Shown in pieces: positions 33,748-42,615 of a DNA stretch of 64,000 nucleotides. The notes under the pieces were generated by a model, which worked only from the letters and a program-made list of their open reading frames with translations, did not search any database and was not told where the DNA came from. Positions within the stretch are counted from its first letter, which is position 1, and every line of letters begins with the position of its first letter. Origin of the DNA: Exiguobacterium aestuarii (GTDB lineage: Bacteria; Bacillota; Bacilli; Exiguobacteriales; Exiguobacteriaceae). A program made the translations under genes and the position numbers. Location: the NCBI RefSeq assembly GCF_020171655.1, contig NZ_JAIVAC010000001.1, positions 620,001-684,000 of the forward strand, given 5' to 3'.

Positions 33748-34683
33748 ATGAAAAAAACACCTGTCGTCGTCATCGTCGGACCAACTGCTGTTGGAAAAAC
33801 AAAGACGGGTATTGAACTCGCGAAAGCGTTCGACGGCGAGATTGTCTCAGGTGACTCGGTTCAAGTATACCGGGGCATGGACATCGGTTCGGCAAAAGTA
33901 ACGAAAGAAGAAGCCGAAGGAATCCCGCATCATTTGATTGATATTTGCGACCCAGATGATGCAATGAGTGTCGCAGCTTTTCAACAGTTGGCTCGTGCTG
34001 CCATTGATGATATTTATGCCCGTGGCAAACTACCGATTATTGTCGGAGGAACAGGTTTATACATTCGTTCGATTTTATATGACTATGAATTTGTGGAGCG
34101 ACCTGTGGACGAGGCGTTGCGGGCTGACCTCGAACGGTTGGCAGAAGTTGAAGGACGTGAGGCGTTACATCAAAGGTTAGTTCAACTTGATCCCGAACGT
34201 GCGGCTACGATTCACCCGAATAACGTCCGTCGCGTCGTGCGAGCACTCGAAGTAGCGATGCAAGGCGATACGCAGACGACAGATAGCACGCCGTCCGAAC
34301 ATTATGATTACCGATTATTCGTCCTTCACGCTGAACGGGAACTTCTATATGACCGAATCAATCAACGGGTCGATGCGATGATGGAAGCAGGACTAGTTGA
34401 GGAAGTAGAGAGCTTGATGGCTAATGGATATCGAGATACTCAGGCGATGCGAGCCATCGGGTATAAGGAAATCATTCCGTATGTTGAGGGAGATATTTCG
34501 AAAGACCGTGCAACAGACTTGTTGAAACAGCATACGAGACAGTTCGCAAAGCGTCAGTTGACGTGGTTCCGTCATCAATTTGATGGAATTTGGGTGGATA
34601 TGGGGCGAAAATCATTTGAACTATCATATAAATATATTTATGATGATGTAGAGGGGTTTTTTCGAAAATTCCGATTATTTTAA
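33748..34683 (+). CDS. miaA: tRNA dimethylallyltransferase MiaA
   Basis: Adds the dimethylallyl group to A37 of tRNAs reading UNN codons. The 311 residues have P-loop GPTAVGKTKTG near residue 12, SGDSVQVYRGMDIGSAK, PHHLID, GGTGLYIRS and the RQLTWFRH substrate segment (KRQLTWFRHQ). ATG 33748 is nine bases after GAGGAG; GTG 33739 in the same frame is too close. It is followed 27 bases later by hfq, as in many Gram-positive and Gram-negative genomes. Confidence 0.96.
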   Translation: MKKTPVVVIVGPTAVGKTKTGIELAKAFDGEIVSGDSVQVYRGMDIGSAKVTKEEAEGIPHHLIDICDPDDAMSVAAFQQLARAAIDDIYARGKLPIIVGGTGLYIRSILYDYEFVERPVDEALRADLERLAEVEGREALHQRLVQLDPERAATIHPNNVRRVVRALEVAMQGDTQTTDSTPSEHYDYRLFVLHAERELLYDRINQRVDAMMEAGLVEEVESLMANGYRDTQAMRAIGYKEIIPYVEGDISKDRATDLLKQHTRQFAKRQLTWFRHQFDGIWVDMGRKSFELSYKYIYDDVEGFFRKFRLF

Positions 34684-34710
34684 AGAGATAAAGACTAGGG
34701 GGAATCCAGC

Positions 34711-34959
34711 ATGAAAGCGAGCTACAACATCCAAGACCATTTTTTGAATCAACTCCGAAAAGAAATGGTGCCAACGACCGTCTTTTTAGTGAGCGGGTTT
34801 CAAATTCGAGGTGTCATCAAATCATTTGATAACTTTACTGTCATCGTCGAATCGGAAGGTCGTCAACAATTGATCTATAAGCATGCGATCTCAACATTCT
34901 CACCGGCACGTAACGTCACGTTATACGAGCCAGATGCAGTCGAAGTAACAGAAGGATAA
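34711..34959 (+). CDS. hfq: RNA chaperone Hfq
   Basis: The 82-residue Sm-like hexameric RNA-binding protein has Sm1 [29 protein letters not shown] and Sm2 with YKHAISTF, including the conserved Tyr-Lys-His of the proximal RNA pocket. The C-terminal tail is short, as in Bacillus and Staphylococcus. TAGGGGGAATCCAGC precedes ATG 34711. It shares the miaA transcript and ends in a very long hairpin. Confidence 0.97.
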   Translation: MKASYNIQDHFLNQLRKEMVPTTVFLVSGFQIRGVIKSFDNFTVIVESEGRQQLIYKHAISTFSPARNVTLYEPDAVEVTEG

Positions 34960-35009
34960 GCATAAGAAAAGGAGCGGCCCGGGGACCGCTCCTTTTCTTA
35001 TGCTGTTTT
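34959..35009. terminator. Long bidirectional terminator after hfq
   Basis: A 19-bp perfect stem (arms 34959-34977 and 34986-35004, core GGAGCGG/CCGCTCC) has an 8-base loop, then GTTTTT. The right arm covers the stop codon of the convergent gene ending at 34998. Confidence 0.9.
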
Positions 35010-35510
35010 TGACGTACCAGGCTGTTTGATCGCCTCTAGGACGCGCTGAACGGCGCAGCCACCGAGGAGCGAATCCATTTGGCCACAAATTTGTGTTGGC
35101 GTCGAACGGTGTAACAGTGTATATGTTCGTTTCCATGCCCGTTCTGCCGATTGAATCCGGACTAGAAGGTCGGCATGGCTCAGTTCTTTCAATTTATCAA
35201 TGTTAAGACGGTTCGTACGTGTGAAAGCAGATAGGATGACCGCTTTCGCAAGTGGTGTTTGAAGTGGATAACCAGATAGCTCGAGAGCGGCCATGGCGCC
35301 TTTCATCTCGTGTTCGACGATTTTATCGAGTGACTCATCTTTTGTATATGGATTACCGGAAAGATGAGTGAGGGACTGTTCTAAGTCCTTCATCTCTATT
35401 GGACAACTAGATGCTTGTAGAATATGTTCGATGGATTGTTGCTCTTGTGCATAACGTGTCGCTTCCCCCGAGGCGATGAAACGCTCATACGTATCGATTA
35501 ATGAAATCAT
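34998..35510 (-). CDS. Unrecognised 170-residue soluble protein under likely catabolite control
   Basis: I do not recognise this family. The protein is mostly helical and soluble, with no signal or membrane segment; it contains KIVEHEMKGAMAALELSGYPLQTPLAKAVILSAF and a C-terminal SLLGGCAVQRVLEAIK, plus two other Cys residues. ATG 35510 is set by AAAGGGGGAAACGATA. A good sigma-A promoter overlapped by a cre-like site lies just upstream, so repression by CcpA in rich sugar is likely. Codon use is similar to neighbours. It is convergent with hfq and divergent from the nuclease operon. Confidence 0.7.
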   Translation of the reverse strand: MISLIDTYERFIASGEATRYAQEQQSIEHILQASSCPIEMKDLEQSLTHLSGNPYTKDESLDKIVEHEMKGAMAALELSGYPLQTPLAKAVILSAFTRTNRLNIDKLKELSHADLLVRIQSAERAWKRTYTLLHRSTPTQICGQMDSLLGGCAVQRVLEAIKQPGTSKTA

Positions 35511-35540
35511 TATCGTTTCCCCCTTTGTAGAACTATCTTT

Positions 35541-35569
35541 ATCGTACCAATAATCGTAAGCGCTTTCAA
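35541..35569 (-). promoter_or_regulatory. Sigma-A promoter with overlapping cre for the 170-residue gene
   Basis: On the minus strand TTGAAA (plus 35564-35569), 17 bases and TACGAT (plus 35541-35546). The cre-like TGAAAGCGCTTACG (plus 35555-35568) matches 13 of 14 consensus positions and covers the -35 element, a repressor position. Confidence 0.7.
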
Positions 35570-35665
35570 TATAATGAATGTGAAATCATGACCCTACTAG
35601 AAAGTATGTTCGCCTAATGTGTAGAAACGCGATACAATGTCAGAAGATACGAGGAGGGAATGTTC

Positions 35666-36844
35666 ATGAATTATTATCAACAAATTGATTCGGTCACAGG
35701 TTTATCGACGAACCGTGAAAGATTTCAGATACCACATATTGAAAAATCGAAAGAGCGGTTAGATCAGTTGCCAGACGGGGCTCCTGTTCAGACGAAAGCG
35801 CTCGTTAGTACGGTAGAAGTGAGAGAAGGGAAAAGCGGGGCGAAATGGCTACAGTTAAGTGTCACGACGGCGAGCGGGATGATGCGTGCGAAGCATTGGC
35901 TACGTGGAAATGAGAGTGAACTACTTCCGATCTATGAATCGGGTGTCATCGAATTGTCCGGGAAAATCGATGTCTATCCGAAACCGGACGGTGCTAAGTC
36001 GATTACAATCGATCGTGTCCAACCGATTTCAAAAGATGAGGCGATTTCTTTACTCCCAGGGTTACCGGGTGATGAGACGATCGAACAGTTTGCAGATGAG
36101 TTGTTCAGTTTAATCGATACGTTATCACCGACCTATCAACAGATTGCCTACGGACTCCTCGATTTCGTCTGGGATGACTTTGTACTTTCACCTGCAGCTC
36201 TTTATCACCATCACAATTACGCAGGAGGATTGCTGAAGCATACCGCCTGCATGTTGCGTCTCGGATACCGGATTCAGGAGCAGGACGACTATTTGGCAAT
36301 GGTGTTTCGTGTGATCAAAGAAGCCGAGCAGTTGCATAAAGTCGACCTTTGGAATACGATGAACGGTGTTAAAATCGAACAAGCCTATAAAGGTACGTTC
36401 GAATCATTATATGCGGCATGTGAAGCGATGGCAGAGCGGAAGGAACCACTCAATTGGGATGAGCTTGCGCTAGGAATCCTCTTCCATGACATCGGAAAAA
36501 TATATGAATACAGTCACCTGTTATCGAGCCCGAACCGTTTTGAAAAACTGTCGCCAGTCGAAGGGACGAGTGAGACGACAGGGATCTCCATCAATCCGCT
36601 AGGAACGTTAATCGGGCATATGCCGTATGGTGGACTTCTATTCGAAGAAACGCTGCGTCGTGCAGACGTCCGTCTGCCGATTGATGTCCATCACCGTATT
36701 TGGCATATGATCTTATCGCATCATGGGAAACGTGAGTGGGGTTCGAGTGTATTACCGATGACGACAGAAGCGTGGATGCTTCACTTGATTGATTTATTAG
36801 ACGCACGCTATGAGAAATGGGCTCGTGCTCATGAAGATTTGTAA
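35666..36844 (+). CDS. YhaM-like OB-fold/HD-domain nuclease with insertions
   Basis: The 392-residue protein pairs an OB-fold (about 40-120, ALVSTVEVREGKSGAKWLQLSVTT) with an HD phosphohydrolase domain: YHHHNYAGGLLKHT (180-193), FHDIGK with H274-D275, ILSHHGKREWGS and AWMLHLIDLLDAR. This is the order of the 3'-5' exoribonuclease YhaM, which is about 314 residues. The excess lies in a 40-residue N-terminal extension and a helical insert around 200-265. GAGGAGGG is seven bases before ATG 35666, favoured over ATG 35660. First gene of a four-gene operon. Confidence 0.82.
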   Translation: MNYYQQIDSVTGLSTNRERFQIPHIEKSKERLDQLPDGAPVQTKALVSTVEVREGKSGAKWLQLSVTTASGMMRAKHWLRGNESELLPIYESGVIELSGKIDVYPKPDGAKSITIDRVQPISKDEAISLLPGLPGDETIEQFADELFSLIDTLSPTYQQIAYGLLDFVWDDFVLSPAALYHHHNYAGGLLKHTACMLRLGYRIQEQDDYLAMVFRVIKEAEQLHKVDLWNTMNGVKIEQAYKGTFESLYAACEAMAERKEPLNWDELALGILFHDIGKIYEYSHLLSSPNRFEKLSPVEGTSETTGISINPLGTLIGHMPYGGLLFEETLRRADVRLPIDVHHRIWHMILSHHGKREWGSSVLPMTTEAWMLHLIDLLDARYEKWARAHEDL

Positions 36845-36859
36845 GAAAAGGGTGGTACT

Positions 36860-37810
36860 ATGATTCCCGTTCAGTTAGTGACCGGATTTTTAGGAGCAGG
36901 AAAGACGACGTATATGAACCGTCTACTCGCTGCGACAGATGAGAAGATTTGTTTGATTGTCAATGAACTCGGGGCGGTCAATATTGATGAACAGTTGATT
37001 GTAAAGATGGACCAGGAGCAAATCGAACTATCGAATGGCTGTATTTGTTGTTCGATTCAAAATGATTTGAGTAAGACATTTTATCAACTTGTGGCGAAAA
37101 AGGAGACGTTTGACCGAATCATCATCGAGACGACTGGTGTTGCCGACCCGGCCCCAATCATCCAGACGATTTATTATGATGAGTACTTACGTCAACATTT
37201 TAAGATGAACGCCATCTTGACTGTCGTCGATGCCAGTCAAATGAATCGTGACCTATTCAAAGAAGGCATTCATCAAATCGCGTATGCAGACATGATTTTA
37301 TTAAACAAGACAGATTTAGTCTCGAGCGAGGAATTGAAACACGCTCGAGCACGGATCACTCAAATCAATCCGACCGTTCGTGTAGTGGAAACGGTCCAGA
37401 CGGAAGGGGAATTTGACCTTCTTGAAAATACGTTCCAACTGTCGCGAGTCGATGAAGAACAATTGAGTCGTCTAACAGAAGCGACCGAATCTGTCTCTTC
37501 GCTTCGGGCCGTCACGTTGAATGCAAATCGTCCGCTCTCTCGTGAACGCGTGACGCGATATGTTCGTGAGGTATTGATGCATTATGAGGATTCAATCTAT
37601 CGGATGAAGGCAATCGTTCGTCTAAAGGATGAGAATCGAAAATTTGTCATTCAAGCAACGAATCAACTCATGGGCGCGACGTTTGCGAACGAGGTACATG
37701 AAGGAAACCGTTCGGTATTCGTCTGGATTGGAAAAGAACTGGATGCCGATGCATTGGCACGAGGATTAAAAGCATGTGAGGTGGAGCAGGATGAAACTCA
37801 TTCTCGTTGA
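36860..37810 (+). CDS. CobW/ZNG1-family metal-chaperone GTPase
   Basis: The 316-residue G3E GTPase has Walker A GFLGAGKTT at 9-17, the metal motif CxCC as C61-I-C63-C64, IIETTGVADPAP and the guanine motif NKTD. A smaller C-terminal CobW domain starts near residue 215. Relatives deliver zinc or cobalt to client enzymes. It is 15 bases after the HD nuclease gene and overlaps the exonuclease gene by 20 bases, so these metal-dependent nucleases are possible clients; that is inference. No zinc-repression site is visible. Confidence 0.88.
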   Translation: MIPVQLVTGFLGAGKTTYMNRLLAATDEKICLIVNELGAVNIDEQLIVKMDQEQIELSNGCICCSIQNDLSKTFYQLVAKKETFDRIIIETTGVADPAPIIQTIYYDEYLRQHFKMNAILTVVDASQMNRDLFKEGIHQIAYADMILLNKTDLVSSEELKHARARITQINPTVRVVETVQTEGEFDLLENTFQLSRVDEEQLSRLTEATESVSSLRAVTLNANRPLSRERVTRYVREVLMHYEDSIYRMKAIVRLKDENRKFVIQATNQLMGATFANEVHEGNRSVFVWIGKELDADALARGLKACEVEQDETHSR

Positions 37811-38573
37811 TGGATTTAACTTATTATCACGTTATTATTTTGCAACGGAGCGGAGAAGAGCACTCGACCCAGACGTGACGGTGAAAGGGTTGCTTCGAAA
37901 AGTCGATGCCTGGACGACGGACTTTTCACACATCGCTTTCTTTTGGGACGGGACGAGAGAAACGACGCATCGTTATGCCCTTTATCCTGAATATAAAGCG
38001 ACGCGTAACGGACTCCCGGAACCGCTTTTCGAAGACTATGTCAAATTGAGAGCGGCCTTGGACGAGCGAGGGATTCTACAATCAGAATTGACCGGCTATG
38101 AGGCGGACGACTTGATGGGAGCTGTGGCGACAGCGTTCCCAGGAGAATCATATCTTTATTCCTCTGACCGTGACTTACTACAATTATTGTCACCAAACGT
38201 GTTTCAAATCATGCCGAAAAAAGGTGAAGAACAACTCGTCAATGAGAGTTCGTTTGAAGCGATGTATGGGGTGAAACCATATCAGTTTGTCGACGTGAAA
38301 GCATTACAAGGTGATTCTTCGGATAATATCCCTGGCGTTCGTGGCATCGGGCCAAAAACGGCAACCATCTTGATTCAACATTACGATACGGTCGAAACGC
38401 TCTACACGCACGTTCAAAATGCAACGCTCGAGGCACCACATCAGAAGTTTGCAAAAAAATTAGACGGGCATGAAGAGATTGCGCTCTTATCTAAACGTCT
38501 GTCACAAATTGATATCCATGCGCCTATTAATACGGACTGGGAGGCGTATCGATTTGGTTCACATTTATTTTGA
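37791..38573 (+). CDS. ypcP: 5'-3' exonuclease (YpcP/ExoR type)
   Basis: The 260-residue stand-alone homologue of the PolI 5'-nuclease domain. LVDGFNLLSR at the start, YKATRN, GYEADDLMGAV, SSDRDLLQLLS and ALQGDSSDNIPGVRGIGPKTA (metal acids and helix-hairpin-helix) are all intact. It acts on flaps or RNA-primed ends. ATG 37791 follows GAGGTGGAGCAGG. It overlaps both neighbours by 20 bases, and its partner downstream is RNase H-like, as in Bacillus subtilis ypcP-ypeP. Confidence 0.92.
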   Translation: MKLILVDGFNLLSRYYFATERRRALDPDVTVKGLLRKVDAWTTDFSHIAFFWDGTRETTHRYALYPEYKATRNGLPEPLFEDYVKLRAALDERGILQSELTGYEADDLMGAVATAFPGESYLYSSDRDLLQLLSPNVFQIMPKKGEEQLVNESSFEAMYGVKPYQFVDVKALQGDSSDNIPGVRGIGPKTATILIQHYDTVETLYTHVQNATLEAPHQKFAKKLDGHEEIALLSKRLSQIDIHAPINTDWEAYRFGSHLF

Positions 38574-38946
38574 CGCAGCAACAAATCAGACAACCGAAGA
38601 GAACGGGCTTGGTGTCTGGATTAAGTCATCAGACGGTATGGTCTCGACGTTCAAGCGTCAAGCGCAAGGTTTGTCCAGTGTCCATGCAGAATTAGCGGCT
38701 TGTGCCTATGCACTTGAAATGGCGCATACGATGCAAGGAGAGACGTCATTCATGCTCTACTCCGATGCGGAAGTGATTGTTCGTGCGTTGGAGCAACGTT
38801 TCATGAAAGATTCCTCGGCCAAACCCCTCTTTCTCAAAGCGTTGATTGCGTATGATGATTTACCGAACGTCTTTATCAAATGGATTCCTCGTGCAGAAAA
38901 TCGTGCAGATGTCATTGCACGTGAAGCATTAAACGGAACGAAGTAA
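38554..38946 (+). CDS. RNase HI-like protein (YpeP type)
   Basis: The 130-residue RNase H-fold protein has acidic residues in VHIYFDAATNQ (Asp), SSVHAELAACAYAL (Glu), LYSDAEVIV (Asp) and ENRADVIAREAL (Asp). TTG 38554 is nine bases after GGGAGG and gives the right fold boundary; the longer open frame from 38470 is exonuclease sequence in another frame. Pairing with a 5'-3' exonuclease suggests removal of RNA primers or R-loops. Last gene of the operon. Confidence 0.82.
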   Translation: MVHIYFDAATNQTTEENGLGVWIKSSDGMVSTFKRQAQGLSSVHAELAACAYALEMAHTMQGETSFMLYSDAEVIVRALEQRFMKDSSAKPLFLKALIAYDDLPNVFIKWIPRAENRADVIAREALNGTK

Positions 38947-38975
38947 GCGACTAAGATCATTCTTGGTCGCTTTTT
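38946..38975 (+). terminator. Terminator of the nuclease operon
   Basis: AGCGACTAAGA pairs with TCTTGGTCGCT (one G-U) across TCAT, followed by T5. Confidence 0.9.
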
Positions 38976-39049
38976 GGATTGAGTCGTTTCTTTTTAGATG
39001 GTTTTTCGCTAAAATGAAAGCGTAGTCAACTATAGAGGGGGAATTTAGC

Positions 39050-40453
39050 ATGAAGGATTATCGAATCGAACGGGACACGATGGGGGAAATTAAAGTCCCG
39101 GCTGATGCAAAATGGGGAGCACAAACGCAACGTAGTCTTGAGAACTTTAAAATCGGTGCAGAAAAGATGCCGCTTGAGATTATACGTGCCTTCGCAATCT
39201 TGAAAAAAGGGGCGGCTCTCGCCAACGCTGAACTTGGAGTACTGGAAGAAGAGAAAGCTGAAATCATTGCGGAAGTAGCCGATGAGATTTTAGAAGGAAA
39301 GTACGACGCTGAATTTCCACTCGTCGTCTGGCAAACGGGATCGGGTACCCAATCAAACATGAACGTCAACGAAGTGATCGCGAATATTGCGAATATCAAA
39401 TTGCATGCGCGTGAGCAATCGATTTGGATTCATCCGAATGATGATGTCAACAAATCGCAGAGCTCGAATGACACGTATCCGACAGCGATGCACATTGCGG
39501 CCATCCTTTCCGTGCAAGATGACGTCTTGCCGGCAATCGATGCCCTTCACCAAACTCTTTCGCAAAAAGCGGAAGCATATATGGATATCGTCAAAATCGG
39601 ACGCACACATCTTCAAGATGCGACACCGGTCACGCTCGGTCAGGAAATCAGCGGCTGGGTGCGGATGCTTGAACTCTCAAAACAAATGATTGAACGGACG
39701 ATTGAACCATTGACAGAGCTTGCTCTCGGTGGAACAGCTGTCGGTACCGGAATCAACGCCCATCCTGAATTTGGGGAAGTCGTGGCGAAAAAGATTTCTG
39801 AAGAGACAGGTAAACCGTTTGTCACGGCCGTAAACAAATTCCACGCTCTTACGAGTCATGATCAACTCGTCTTTACACATGGTGCTTTAAAAGCGTTAGC
39901 GATGGATGCAATGAAGATTGCGAACGATGTGCGGTGGTTGGCATCGGGTCCACGTGCGGGAATCGGCGAAATTACGATTCCTGAAAATGAGCCAGGAAGT
40001 TCAATCATGCCAGGGAAAGTCAATCCGACACAAAGTGAAGCGCTCACGATGGTTGCCGCCCAAGTTCTTGGTAACGACGCGACGATTGGTTTCGGGGCAA
40101 GCCAAGGGAACTTTGAACTGAACGTCTTCAAACCGGTCATCATGTATAACTTCTTACAGACTTGTCGTCTCTTGACGGACAGCCTACATTCATTCAACGA
40201 TCATTGTGCAATCGGGATCGAGCCGAATCATGATGTGATTTCTCGTAACGTGGAACAGTCGCTCATGCTCGTCACAGCACTCAACCCACATATCGGATAT
40301 GAAAATGCTGCGAAAATTGCGAAACTGGCACACAAAAACGGTACTTCTTTAAAAGAGGCGGCATTGGAAACAGGATTATTGACAGAAGAGCAATTTGATC
40401 AATGGATTCGTCCTGAAGAGATGACATCACCGAACCTAAAAGTGAAAAAATAA
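39050..40453 (+). CDS. fumC: Class II fumarate hydratase
   Basis: Iron-free fumarase interconverting fumarate and malate in the TCA cycle. The 467 residues include [50 protein letters not shown], the catalytic His in [16 protein letters not shown] and the mobile signature [13 protein letters not shown] near 318. The first motifs separate it from aspartase and argininosuccinate lyase. AGAGGGGGAATTTAGC precedes ATG 39050. Monocistronic. Confidence 0.96.
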   Translation: MKDYRIERDTMGEIKVPADAKWGAQTQRSLENFKIGAEKMPLEIIRAFAILKKGAALANAELGVLEEEKAEIIAEVADEILEGKYDAEFPLVVWQTGSGTQSNMNVNEVIANIANIKLHAREQSIWIHPNDDVNKSQSSNDTYPTAMHIAAILSVQDDVLPAIDALHQTLSQKAEAYMDIVKIGRTHLQDATPVTLGQEISGWVRMLELSKQMIERTIEPLTELALGGTAVGTGINAHPEFGEVVAKKISEETGKPFVTAVNKFHALTSHDQLVFTHGALKALAMDAMKIANDVRWLASGPRAGIGEITIPENEPGSSIMPGKVNPTQSEALTMVAAQVLGNDATIGFGASQGNFELNVFKPVIMYNFLQTCRLLTDSLHSFNDHCAIGIEPNHDVISRNVEQSLMLVTALNPHIGYENAAKIAKLAHKNGTSLKEAALETGLLTEEQFDQWIRPEEMTSPNLKVKK

Positions 40454-40456
40454 CAC

Positions 40457-40480
40457 AAAGCGGTCGCAAGACCGCTTTTT
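40457..40480 (+). terminator. Terminator after fumC
   Basis: AAAGCGGTC and GACCGCTTT pair across GCAA, followed by TTA. Confidence 0.9.
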
Positions 40481-40621
40481 ATATGTCTATTTTAGGACGT
40501 AAGCACTAGGGATATGTAAAACAATAGAAAATAAATAAGGAAATAGTTGTATTTTATCTGTAGAAGTCGCATAATCGATACATAAGAGAATTCGGGGAGT
40601 ACGAACATAGGGGGGACGAAG

Positions 40622-42112
40622 ATGGAGCAAGGTCAACTCACTGAGCGTATACATATGATTTTAAAAAAAATATCAGAGTCTAGACAAATTCCTAAATCCG
40701 ATATCGAGTTTCTACTTGATTGGGTGAAGAAAGAGGTTAGACAGCGACGCTTTATGCATCTGTTAGAAATATTTAGTCGTGTCGAGTCTGATGCGAAGGA
40801 GTTGCCGAACGTCCTCACGCAAGCAGAAGCACTGACCTTGATCTCTCCTGTGAAACGTTACATTCACACGGTTTTAGGAATCGAACAAGAAGACGAGGAC
40901 CTCGTTCTAATCTTATCTGCGAGTTTTTCGACGTTTAGTCGCTATAAGTCGCGTGTTGAGAAGCTCGGTGCGCGTCCTGTATTTTTACAAACACTTGAAG
41001 AAGCAGTCGAGTATGACTATGAGGACGTCCCAAAAGCTATCATCATGGACGTCGAACTGTGGCCACAGTTTAAAGAGCGTGACATCCAATCGTTTGTGAG
41101 CAAGATGAGGAAATTATATGTCCCGCTCATCGTCATTGGAACAAATGAGCATTATCGTCTCGCCGCCTATTCCTATGGATTCGATGACTATTGGGAATCA
41201 TGGGTACCAATGGAGGAACGGTTAGTCCGTCTTGGTCTACATATTGAAAAGTCTCGATTAGTTTCAAAGGCATTACTTGTCGATGAACTGACGGGTGCGT
41301 TTAATCGGAAGTATTTAAAAGCGACATTTACGCGCTTCATCTCAAGGTTAGAACGTTCAGGCGAGAGCTTTGCTGTTGCGCTACTCGATATCGACCATTT
41401 CAAACAGCTGAATGACACGTTCGGTCACTCTTATGGGGATGACGTGCTCCATCGTGTTTCCGAAGAAATCCGACACGCGATTCGCTCGAGTGATGAACTC
41501 ATCCGTTATGGAGGAGAAGAGTTTTTGATTCTCTTGAACGTATCGGACCGAGCAATCGTCGAATCGGTTTTAGAGCGCGTCCGTACCCGGATTGAAGAGA
41601 TGGAGTTCCCATACGAGCATCAAGTGACCGTATCCATTGGATATACCCGTGTCTGTCAGACAGGATATACGCTTGGAGAATGGTGTGCCTATGCGGATGA
41701 GGCGCTTTATAAGGCAAAACGGGATGGCCGAAATCGTGTCGTCCGCTATTCGTCTGCGGTTCGTGAAGAAAAGCGCATTGCTTACGTGACGATGTCAGAG
41801 AGTGCGTACACATCGCTCGCAAATCGTCTGCCGAAAGAGCACCGCCGTTATGAAGTTGTCTATCGTCCGTATGAAGCATATTCTTGTAATGACAACATTG
41901 AGATGTTCGTCTTAGACGATACCCGTGCCCTTGAAGCGAGAGGGACGCTCTCTGCTGTGAAAGAACAGCGCGGTAAATATAGTCACATCCTCGCGGTCTC
42001 AAAGCGTACTGCCTCCGAACTTGAAGCGATTTATGATGACTATGCAGATGACGGTCATGATGAAGTGATTACGAAGAAGATTGAACAGTGGTTAGAAAAA
42101 CTGCCGGACTAA
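40622..42112 (+). CDS. Diguanylate cyclase with receiver-like N-terminus and C-terminal extension
   Basis: The 496-residue GGDEF protein makes cyclic di-GMP from GTP if active. The catalytic GGEEF is at 297-301, preceded by DELTGAFNRKYL and DIDHFKQLNDTFGH. An RxxD product-inhibition site (RSSD, 288-291) stands exactly five residues before it. Residues 90-210 resemble a degenerate response-regulator receiver (LVLILSASFSTFSRYKSRVEKLGARPVFLQ, IIMDVEL). About 110 residues after the cyclase domain (390-496) look like a second receiver-like fold. No membrane segment. GGGGGGACGAAG precedes ATG 40622. Confidence 0.88.
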   Translation: MEQGQLTERIHMILKKISESRQIPKSDIEFLLDWVKKEVRQRRFMHLLEIFSRVESDAKELPNVLTQAEALTLISPVKRYIHTVLGIEQEDEDLVLILSASFSTFSRYKSRVEKLGARPVFLQTLEEAVEYDYEDVPKAIIMDVELWPQFKERDIQSFVSKMRKLYVPLIVIGTNEHYRLAAYSYGFDDYWESWVPMEERLVRLGLHIEKSRLVSKALLVDELTGAFNRKYLKATFTRFISRLERSGESFAVALLDIDHFKQLNDTFGHSYGDDVLHRVSEEIRHAIRSSDELIRYGGEEFLILLNVSDRAIVESVLERVRTRIEEMEFPYEHQVTVSIGYTRVCQTGYTLGEWCAYADEALYKAKRDGRNRVVRYSSAVREEKRIAYVTMSESAYTSLANRLPKEHRRYEVVYRPYEAYSCNDNIEMFVLDDTRALEARGTLSAVKEQRGKYSHILAVSKRTASELEAIYDDYADDGHDEVITKKIEQWLEKLPD

Positions 42113-42147
42113 AAAGCAGACATCGACGATTAATCGATGTCTGCTTT
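42113..42147. terminator. Terminator overlapping the end of dfrA
   Basis: AAAGCAGACATCGA (42113-42126) pairs with TCGATGTCTGCTTT (42134-42147). The right arm encodes the last codons of the convergent dfrA (ends 42130), so one hairpin serves both strands. Confidence 0.88.
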
Positions 42148-42615
42148 GTCGTATTGTATGAACGAAAAGGCATAGGCATGCTTTTCGTCTTGCGGGTGAT
42201 TTGATTGATCCATGACTTTCCATGAACCAATCCGTTCTGGATAAAACGTATCAGCTTCAAACGTCGATTCGACTTCTGTGGCATAGATTCGGCTCGTCAC
42301 CGACATGGTCTGTTCATATAGCGTCGCGCCGCCAATGACAAACCATTCATCGTTTTGACTTTCCTCGACGAGACGTTCTAAATCATGCCACACTTCGACA
42401 CGTTCAGCTGAAAACGAAGGATCGGACGTCACGACGATATTCCGTCGGTTCGGTAATGCTTTTCCAATCGATTCGAACGTTTTTCTTCCCATGATGACGG
42501 TACCCCCAGACGTGACAGATTTGAAGTGTTTCAAATCATCCGGCAATCGCCACAATAAATCATTGTCTTTCCCGATTTCCCGATTGAGTCCATACGCGAC
42601 GACATGCGAAATCAT
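42130..42615 (-). CDS. dfrA: Dihydrofolate reductase
   Basis: NADPH-dependent reduction of dihydrofolate. The 161 residues contain [28 protein letters not shown] (with the substrate Asp), [23 protein letters not shown] and [11 protein letters not shown]. It starts inside the thyA stop (ATGA overlap), so the two enzymes that consume and regenerate folate during dTMP synthesis are coupled. Confidence 0.96.
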   Translation of the reverse strand: MISHVVAYGLNREIGKDNDLLWRLPDDLKHFKSVTSGGTVIMGRKTFESIGKALPNRRNIVVTSDPSFSAERVEVWHDLERLVEESQNDEWFVIGGATLYEQTMSVTSRIYATEVESTFEADTFYPERIGSWKVMDQSNHPQDEKHAYAFSFIQYDKADID

